Under the pieces are notes generated by a model. It did not search any database and was not told the DNA's origin. It worked only from the letters and a program-made list of their open reading frames with translations. DNA of 64,000 nt, taken from CAWFNW01 sp963817405 (GTDB taxonomy: Bacteria; Actinomycetota; Coriobacteriia; Anaerosomatales; Anaerosomataceae). The stretch lies in NCBI GenBank assembly GCA_963817405.1, contig CAWFNW010000002.1:186001-250000 (forward strand), written 5' to 3'. Below are positions 59,143 through 64,000 of the stretch, piece by piece; position 1 is the first letter of the stretch; every line of letters starts with the position of its first letter. A program made the position numbers and the translations under genes.

Positions 59143-60059
59143 CATCACTGCTCATACCTGAGCGCGACGTCAGGACATCCAGCGGTCCGGGGATCGGACT
59201 TGGCGCTGTGGCTCCGGCACTCGATTCGAGCGTCATCGCACCGCGCGTGAGGCACGATGCGGTCTCCGTGGCCGACGTCGCCGATTCTGGCGGGAGCTTC
59301 ACGCTCAAGGGCGTGTCGGTCGCCTACGGGCGTGACGTCGTCATCGAGGACGTGCAAATGCACATCCCCGCACGCTCAGTGACGGCGCTCATCGGACCGT
59401 CGGGTTGCGGCAAGTCGACCTTGCTCAGGTGCCTCAATCGCATGAACGACGAACTCGGCACGGTGCGCGTCGGCGGGACGATCACGCTCGACGGGCAGGA
59501 CATCATGGCCAAGTCGATGGACCCGGTGGAGCTCAGGATGCGCGTCGGGCAGGTGTTTCAGCGTCCCAACCCGTTCCCGATGTCCATCTACGACAACGTC
59601 GCGTACGGCCCGCGAACACAAGGCATCCGGAAGCGTTCCGAACTCGACGGCATGGTCGAGGAGTCTCTCAGGCGTGCCGCGCTCTGGGACGAGGTCAGGA
59701 AGAGCCTCAAGAAGCATGCGTTCGAGCTCTCCGGCGGGCAGCAGCAGCGCCTCTGCATCGCGCGTGCGCTTGCCACACAGCCGGAGGTGATGCTGATGGA
59801 CGAGCCGGCCTCGGCGCTCGATCCCATCTCGACGCAGCAGATCGAGGACACCATCGCTGAGCTCAAGACCAACGTCACCATCGTGATCGTGACGCACAAC
59901 ATGCAGCAGGCGGCCCGCGTATCCGACAAGACAGCCTTCATGCTGCGAGAGAGCCTTGAGGCGCCGGCCCACCTCATCGAGATGGGGGACACGAAGCGGA
60001 TGTTCACCAACCCCGAGGATGGCCGCACCGAGGCGTACATCACCGGTCGGTTCGGGTAG
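59136..60059 (+). CDS. pstB: Phosphate ABC transporter ATPase PstB
   Basis: 307 residues. An unusually long N-terminus (~45 residues before the ABC fold: L-I-P-E-R-D-V-R-T-S-S-G-P...) is followed by Walker A G-P-S-G-C-G-K-S-T, P-N-P-F-P-M-S-I-Y, signature L-S-G-G-Q-Q-Q-R-L, Walker B V-M-L-M-D-E-P-A and T-H-N-M. It drives uptake through PstCA. AAGGAGG lies 8 bp before the GTG at 59136; an internal GTG at 59139 is also possible. No phoU gene follows. Confidence 0.93.
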   Translation: MVTSLLIPERDVRTSSGPGIGLGAVAPALDSSVIAPRVRHDAVSVADVADSGGSFTLKGVSVAYGRDVVIEDVQMHIPARSVTALIGPSGCGKSTLLRCLNRMNDELGTVRVGGTITLDGQDIMAKSMDPVELRMRVGQVFQRPNPFPMSIYDNVAYGPRTQGIRKRSELDGMVEESLRRAALWDEVRKSLKKHAFELSGGQQQRLCIARALATQPEVMLMDEPASALDPISTQQIEDTIAELKTNVTIVIVTHNMQQAARVSDKTAFMLRESLEAPAHLIEMGDTKRMFTNPEDGRTEAYITGRFG

Positions 60060-60102
60060 GGCCGAAGGCGGAGGACCAGACCCCCGTGCGGGTTCCCGCT
60101 GG

Positions 60103-60124
60103 AAGTTACCACATATGATAACTT
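60103..60124. repeat. 22-bp palindromic motif, copy 2
   Basis: AAGTTACC-ACATAT-GATAACTT, matching the copy at 22461-22482 at 21 of 22 bases. This one lies 43 bp after pstB and 126 bp before the HIRAN-like gene. The outer bases TGGAA/TTCCA extend the pairing. Its function is unknown. Confidence 0.7.
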
Positions 60125-60249
60125 TTCCAAGGGTGCTCACCGGGGTGCTCACGGTCGCCGCCGCGGCGATGGACGCGCTCCGAGCGCTTCCCCCTCGTGG
60201 TTGACGGTGAGTCATCGCGCTCCTAGACTCGCTGAGGAGGTGTTTCAGG

Positions 60250-60750
60250 ATGTCCCTCGTGAGAGCTCTGCCGATCGTCGACACCAGCGAGATCGTCACG
60301 GACACCGATTCCGACGCCGCCGCGTTCGAGTCCCTGAAGCCGGGCGACTGGGTACAGCTCAGGCGGCGGCCGCTCGATCAAGAGGACAAGAACGCCGTCT
60401 GCGTCTTCGACTACAAGGGGCGGCGCCTTGGTCGCCTGCGCGCCGACCTCGCCAAGTCTTGCGGGCAGCACATGGCGGCAGGGTGGCGGACCTTCTGCTT
60501 GGTGTCACAGGTGGTGGCCGCCGAGCCTGGAAAGCCCGCGCTGGGATCCGTGATCGTCTTTTGCTACGACCATCAAGACGACGCACAGGTCCGGCCGGCC
60601 CTTCTGGATCTCTCGACGCGCATCCGCAAGGGGATGCTCCAGCGCCGCTTCGTGGCTGCACCGGCGCCTCGGCGTCGAAGTTCGTTTCATGGCTTGCCTG
60701 TCAGCATCTCAACGCTCGACGAGCCCGCATATCGGCTGAAACGGGCGTAG
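60250..60750 (+). CDS. HIRAN-like domain protein
   Basis: 166 residues. Residues ~30-110 resemble HIRAN: G-D-W-V-Q-L-R-R-R-P-L-D-Q-E-D-K-N-A-V-C-V-F then G-R-R-L-G-R-L-R-A-D-L-A. HIRAN modules bind DNA ends or stalled forks when fused to helicases; stand-alone versions are of unknown use. The C-terminus is basic and unrelated to known folds. GAGGAGG is 7-13 bp before the ATG. It stands alone between pst and the cold-shock gene. Confidence 0.55.
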   Translation: MSLVRALPIVDTSEIVTDTDSDAAAFESLKPGDWVQLRRRPLDQEDKNAVCVFDYKGRRLGRLRADLAKSCGQHMAAGWRTFCLVSQVVAAEPGKPALGSVIVFCYDHQDDAQVRPALLDLSTRIRKGMLQRRFVAAPAPRRRSSFHGLPVSISTLDEPAYRLKRA

Positions 60751-60831
60751 CGCAGACTTCGAACGCAGTGGTGCCTGGGTCGCCGGTGCAGCGACTTTTG
60801 CGAATGTGGCGCACACGCGTTCGACGTGTGC

Positions 60832-60949
60832 TATACTCTGCAACAGCCGAGCCGTTAGGGCTCGTATGGATTGCGACGTGACACACCGCATTCTGCGGAA
60901 ATGGTCACGTCGTTTTGTTTTGCCCTGCGGGGCGAGAGGATGGTTTGGA
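60832..60949 (+). promoter_or_regulatory. Structured leader of the cold-shock gene
   Basis: TATACT (60832-60837) is a likely -10, giving a leader of about 110 nt. CGACGTGAC (60874-60882) pairs with GTCACGTCG (60904-60912), enclosing CCGCA-TTC-TGCGG. Long foldable leaders are typical of cold-shock mRNAs and can change shape with temperature. Confidence 0.6.
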
Positions 60950-61153
60950 ATGGCTGAAGGTAAAGTCAAGTGGTTCAACGCTGACAAGGGTTACGGCTTC
61001 ATCGAGCGCGAGGGTGGCGACGATCTGTTCGTTCACTTCTCCGAGATCCAGAGCGAGGGCTTCAAGACCCTCGACGAGGGTCAGGCCGTCTCCTTCACGG
61101 AGGCAGTTGGCCAGAATGGCAAGCCCCAGGCGACGCAGGTGCGCGCCATCTAA
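60950..61153 (+). CDS. Cold-shock protein CspA family
   Basis: 67 residues, a single OB-fold cold-shock domain. RNP1 K-G-Y-G-F-I and RNP2 L-F-V-H-F are present, and the start M-A-E-G-K-V-K-W-F-N is typical. It binds single-stranded RNA and counters hairpins at low temperature. GAGAGGA lies about 9 bp before ATG 60950. A terminator follows at 61182. Confidence 0.96.
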   Translation: MAEGKVKWFNADKGYGFIEREGGDDLFVHFSEIQSEGFKTLDEGQAVSFTEAVGQNGKPQATQVRAI

Positions 61154-61181
61154 GGCTTACGCCATATAGAGCTAGAGCCTG

Positions 61182-61218
61182 AGAAGTCGGGTGGTCTCAT
61201 TGAGGCCACCCGACTTTC
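61182..61218 (+). terminator. Intrinsic terminator of the cold-shock gene
   Basis: AAGTCGGGTGG pairs with CCACCCGACTT (11 bp), followed by TCCTTT. It lies 28 bp after the csp stop. Confidence 0.85.
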
Positions 61219-61304
61219 CTTTGTCCGGCGAAGGCGACGGAGCGCGCCGGCTCGGCGCGGGTACAAACACCACAACGCCTCACCGGCCGAGAGGAGGCCA
61301 AGCG

Positions 61305-61688
61305 GTGCGCACTGCCCGGCTCATGATCCCGCCGATCGCTCTCGTGATGTGCCTCGTTCTCGTTGCGGGCTGTTCGGCGCCCCCGCCCAGTGACAGCGGT
61401 ATCGACGGCGAGGTGCGCATCGGGCCCGTGAGCCCCGTGGAGACGATCGGAACGCCGGCGAGCGCGCCGTACTCGGCCAACCTGACGATCCGTCGGGAAG
61501 GTGGCGGCCGCGCGGTTCGTGTAACGAGCGGCGAGGATGGCCGGTTTCGCGTGAATCTCGCGCCGGGCATCTACATCGTGGAGCCGGAGCCGGGCGATCC
61601 GCTCCCAACGGCCCAGCCGGTCACCGTCACCGTTGAGGCGCACCGGTTCAGCTCGGTCGTGATCGACTTCGACAGCGGTATCCGGTGA
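61305..61688 (+). CDS. Hypothetical lipoprotein with a carboxypeptidase-regulatory-like domain
   Basis: 127 residues. Signal peptide with lipobox L-V-A-G-C. The remainder is beta-rich (Y-S-A-N-L-T-I-R-R, G-E-D-G-R-F-R-V-N-L-A-P-G-I-Y-I-V) and resembles a CarboxypepD-reg-like/SpaA fold. GTG 61305 has GAGGAGG 7 bp upstream. It precedes ygiD by 19 bp and may be co-transcribed. Function unknown. Confidence 0.7.
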   Translation: MRTARLMIPPIALVMCLVLVAGCSAPPPSDSGIDGEVRIGPVSPVETIGTPASAPYSANLTIRREGGGRAVRVTSGEDGRFRVNLAPGIYIVEPEPGDPLPTAQPVTVTVEAHRFSSVVIDFDSGIR

Positions 61689-61707
61689 ACGTAGCAAGGA
61701 GTCCAGC

Positions 61708-62583
61708 ATGACATCTATCGATGTAGCGCCTGCAGCATTCCTGGGGCACGGAAATCCGATGAACGCGCTTGAGCACAACCGCTTTACGGAGGCGTGGCGG
61801 CGTTTCGGCCGGGCGTGCGGCACACCGCGCGCGATTCTCATGGTGTCCGCACACTGGTACACCAACGCGACCGCGGTCACCGCTATGCCGCGACCTCGCA
61901 CGATTCACGACTTCTACGGCTTCCCTCGCGAGCTCTTCGCCTTCCAGTACCCCGCCCCCGGATCCGCGGACCTTGCCGAGGAGGTGGCCGAACTCGCCAA
62001 GCCCGACAGGATCGGGTTGGACCAAGAGAGCTGGGGGCTTGACCACGGCGCGTGGTCGGTGCTCGCGCACGCGTTCCCGCGGGCCGACATTCCGGTGGTC
62101 CAGCTCTCCATCAACGCGCTCAAGCCGTTCTCGTATCACGTGGATCTTGCCGCCCGCCTCGCGCCCCTGAGGGAGCGCGGCGTGGTGATCATGGGCAGCG
62201 GCAACCTGGTACACAACCTGCACCGCATCGACTGGGACTCGCCGGAGGGCGGCTACCCGTGGGCCGAGCGCTTCGACGAACGTGCGCGGACGACCATGCT
62301 TGGGTCGCCGGGAGACGTCGCGACCCTCGAAGCGGACCGAGACTACAGTCTCATCGCGCCAACGCCGGAGCACTTCATTCCGCTCCTCTACATCGCAGCG
62401 CTGGCTGCCCGGTCTGGTCGCACAGCCGAGGTCCTCGTGCAGGGGCTCGCCTACGGGTCGATCTCCATGACGTCCTTCGCGTTGGACCTGCCCGGTGCGG
62501 ACGCTGCGGGTCACGGCGCCACCGAGATCCCCGTATCGCGGCCGCTGCCGAGCGCCATGCCCGCGGACCAGACGAACATGTAG
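61708..62583 (+). CDS. ygiD: 4,5-DOPA-extradiol-dioxygenase-like protein YgiD
   Basis: 291 residues of the class III extradiol (LigB-type) fold. Metal-site motifs include F-L-G-H-G-N-P-M-N-A, S-A-H-W-Y, D-H-G-A-W-S and G-S-G-N-L-V-H-N-L. YgiD relatives act on catechol-type substrates, and the native substrate here is unknown. The ATG follows AAGGAG 9 bp upstream. It ends before a strong terminator. Confidence 0.88.
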   Translation: MTSIDVAPAAFLGHGNPMNALEHNRFTEAWRRFGRACGTPRAILMVSAHWYTNATAVTAMPRPRTIHDFYGFPRELFAFQYPAPGSADLAEEVAELAKPDRIGLDQESWGLDHGAWSVLAHAFPRADIPVVQLSINALKPFSYHVDLAARLAPLRERGVVIMGSGNLVHNLHRIDWDSPEGGYPWAERFDERARTTMLGSPGDVATLEADRDYSLIAPTPEHFIPLLYIAALAARSGRTAEVLVQGLAYGSISMTSFALDLPGADAAGHGATEIPVSRPLPSAMPADQTNM

Positions 62584-62616
62584 GCAGCGCGTCACTCGTT
62601 GCTACAGTACAAAGGA

Positions 62617-62645
62617 ACCGGGCGGTCTCATCGAGACCGCCCGGT
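62617..62645. terminator. Bidirectional terminator
   Basis: ACCGGGCGGTCTC pairs perfectly with GAGACCGCCCGGT (13 bp, 3-nt loop). It lies between the convergent ygiD and the CWB2 gene and can serve both. Confidence 0.85.
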
Positions 62646-62705
62646 CCTCCGTTGCCTGTTCAACGGCTCCAGTCCCTCAATGCGGGTGACCGGGCCGTCG
62701 ATGGA

Positions 62706-64000
62706 CTACTTCAGAGCATTCAACGCCGCCGTCCTCACCGCAGCCGAGACGGCAGCGGTCGAACCGAGGAAGCGGACCTCGTGGATGGAGGCCTTGTTGG
62801 CCGCAAGCTTCGCCGCGACGTTCGCGTTAAGCGAGTTCGTCGGGGTGAGGAGCAGCACCGAGCCGTCCTTGGCCTGCATGACGCCGCCGGCAAGCGCGTC
62901 GGGGAAGTTCTCACCCGTCGCGAGAGCGACCTTGTCGAAGCCAAGACCGGCATTCGCGACCCCGTAGGTCGCCACCACGACGGCCGTGTCGTAGCGGTTG
63001 GCACCCGAAAGGCGCGTCTGATAGGTCGCGCCGAGGGCGAGACGGATGGAGTCGGCCACGACGTTCGCACCGCCAAGCAGGATGGCGTCACTCACGCCCG
63101 CCGCCCGCATCACGGAGACGAGCCCGGCGTTGTTGCCCTGGTTCGGGTTGGCAAGATAGATCGGCCAACCGGCAGCGGCGGCCAGAGGAGAGGCTCCGAG
63201 CGCGTCGGGGAAGTTCATGCCCGTCGCGATGAAGGCTCCTCCGTCATAGGCGTCCCCCAGAACCGCGATGGTCCTGGCCGCCACCGCGATCGCGGTGTCG
63301 TAGCGGTTGGGGCCGGAGATGCGCTCGACCGTGACGCCTGCGATGGCATCGATCTGAGAGGCCACGGCGGCGGAGACCGCCGGCGTGCCGCCTAAGATGA
63401 TGGCCTTGGTGGCGCCCAAGCGGACGATCTCGGAGCGGACCTCCGCGGGGAGCACGTCTTGGCGGGTCAAGAGGATCGGCGCGTCAAGGGCACCGGCAAG
63501 AGCAGAGCCACCGAGCGCGTCGGGCCAGTTCATGCCCGTTGCGATGATGACGTACTCGGAGGTCGTGAACGCCTTCATCGATGCCGCGATGGCGGTGGCG
63601 AACCGGTTCGGGCCGGCCACCTCAACCGACGTGACGCCGGCGGGCGGCGCTGAGATCGTGAAGGCGATGGTCCGCGTTGCCACGTTGTCGGCGGCGTCGG
63701 TGGCGGTCACGACGAGCGTGTGAGCGCCAAGTGCGGAGACCATCGAGCCGCTCGTGAATGCTGCACCGTCAAGCGTCGCAGTCGCAGCCACCACACCGTC
63801 AACGGCATCTGTCGCCGAGAAGGTGATGGTCACCGGGACCGTGTAGTTCGCGCCGTTCGTGACGCCGGCGACGGTGATGACCGGAGCGACGGTGTCGGCA
63901 GCACCGATGGTGAAGGCCACCGTCTTGTGCGGGGTCTCCACGTTACCTGCGACGTCCTCACCCCAGAACTCGATGGTGTGGGCGCCGAGGCCGGAGACGA
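62706..64000 (-). CDS. Surface protein with cell-wall-binding (CWB2) repeats, partial
   Basis: The frame runs off the right edge; about 430 residues are visible. The N-terminal visible part has two or three Ig-like/Big repeats (P-V-I-T-V-A-G-V-T-N-G-A-N-Y, F-S-A-T-D-A-V-D-G). Three C-terminal CWB2 repeats follow, each with G-x-N-R-Y/F-x-T-A and A-T-G-x-N-[FW]-P-D-A-L (R-I-S-G-P-N-R-Y-D-T-A-I-A-V, A-T-G-E-N-F-P-D-A-L-A-G). CWB2 domains anchor proteins to wall polymers in Gram-positives. It ends just before the terminator. Confidence 0.9.
   Translation of the reverse strand, partial: VSGLGAHTIEFWGEDVAGNVETPHKTVAFTIGAADTVAPVITVAGVTNGANYTVPVTITFSATDAVDGVVAATATLDGAAFTSGSMVSALGAHTLVVTATDAADNVATRTIAFTISAPPAGVTSVEVAGPNRFATAIAASMKAFTTSEYVIIATGMNWPDALGGSALAGALDAPILLTRQDVLPAEVRSEIVRLGATKAIILGGTPAVSAAVASQIDAIAGVTVERISGPNRYDTAIAVAARTIAVLGDAYDGGAFIATGMNFPDALGASPLAAAAGWPIYLANPNQGNNAGLVSVMRAAGVSDAILLGGANVVADSIRLALGATYQTRLSGANRYDTAVVVATYGVANAGLGFDKVALATGENFPDALAGGVMQAKDGSVLLLTPTNSLNANVAAKLAANKASIHEVRFLGSTAAVSAAVRTAALNALK

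Noticed and set aside
60103..60124. The 22-bp palindrome as a dif or loxP-like recombination site
   Set aside because: It lacks the 11-6-11 layout of dif and the arm order of loxP, and lies near oriC rather than the terminus.

Overview
This 64 kb window is a replication-origin region of a high-GC bacterium. The origin gene order (rsmG-jag-yidC-yidD-rnpA-rpmH | oriC | dnaA-dnaN-recF-DUF721-gyrB-gyrA), Actinobacteria-like protein sequences, many GTG starts and a surface protein with cell-wall-binding (CWB2) repeats suggest an Actinomycetota lineage close to Coriobacteriia. That placement is an inference. Three in-frame UGA codons in plausible selenoproteins imply that the organism decodes selenocysteine, although no sel genes lie in this window.

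Layout. 1-3.3 kb (minus): rsmG (cut by the window edge), jag, yidC, yidD, rnpA and rpmH, with one exact and one near parS site. 3.3-14.5 kb (plus): oriC with DnaA boxes, an unusual GHKL-ATPase/winged-helix gene, dnaA, dnaN, recF, a DUF721/DciA-like gene, gyrB, a small membrane protein and gyrA. 14.5-20.7 kb: an MFS transporter, a HAD phosphatase, a MacA/MacB-type efflux operon and a bifunctional-nuclease-family gene. 20.8-21.8 kb: tRNA-Ile followed by decayed tRNA-like pieces and two tiny overlapping ORFs. 21.8-28.4 kb: small accessory enzymes (DHFR-like, DUF488, OYE-type flavin oxidoreductase, SDR), a baeRF-type protein and a PEBP lipoprotein. 28.5-39.2 kb: a CopB-type metal P-ATPase beside a very large NdvB-type cyclic beta-glucan synthase gene whose last ~160 codons are frameshifted.

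39.3-41.7 kb: a secreted rhodanese-thioredoxin selenoprotein (W-U-P-S-C active site), a possible structured RNA, an MNT/HEPN toxin-antitoxin-type pair, tRNA-Ala and an integrase remnant. 41.8-48.8 kb: a cell-surface protein split by an amber codon, a UbiB/AarF kinase-like gene with a small partner, and a NarL-type regulator facing a frameshifted histidine kinase plus a small membrane protein and an XRE regulator. 48.9-53.7 kb: an arsenosugar-type locus with a flavin disulfide reductase, a fused double glycosyltransferase, an ArsM-like methyltransferase and, convergently, zinc ribbon-ArsS. The methyltransferase and ArsS each have one in-frame UGA at a position where relatives carry cysteine, followed by a suitably spaced hairpin. 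53.8-60.1 kb: phoR-phoP divergent from pstSCAB across a PHO-box-like repeat. 60.2-64 kb: a HIRAN-like protein, a cold-shock protein with a structured leader, a lipoprotein, a YgiD-type dioxygenase and a partial CWB2 surface protein.

The strongest novelty is the selenoprotein group: two in one arsenic-metabolism locus and one extracytoplasmic thiol-redox fusion. Conventional gene calling would truncate all three. Other points are the GHKL-winged-helix gene inside the origin, a near-identical 22-bp palindrome at two distant loci, a candidate structured RNA, and four genes interrupted by frameshifts or a stop, which could be real decay or assembly error.
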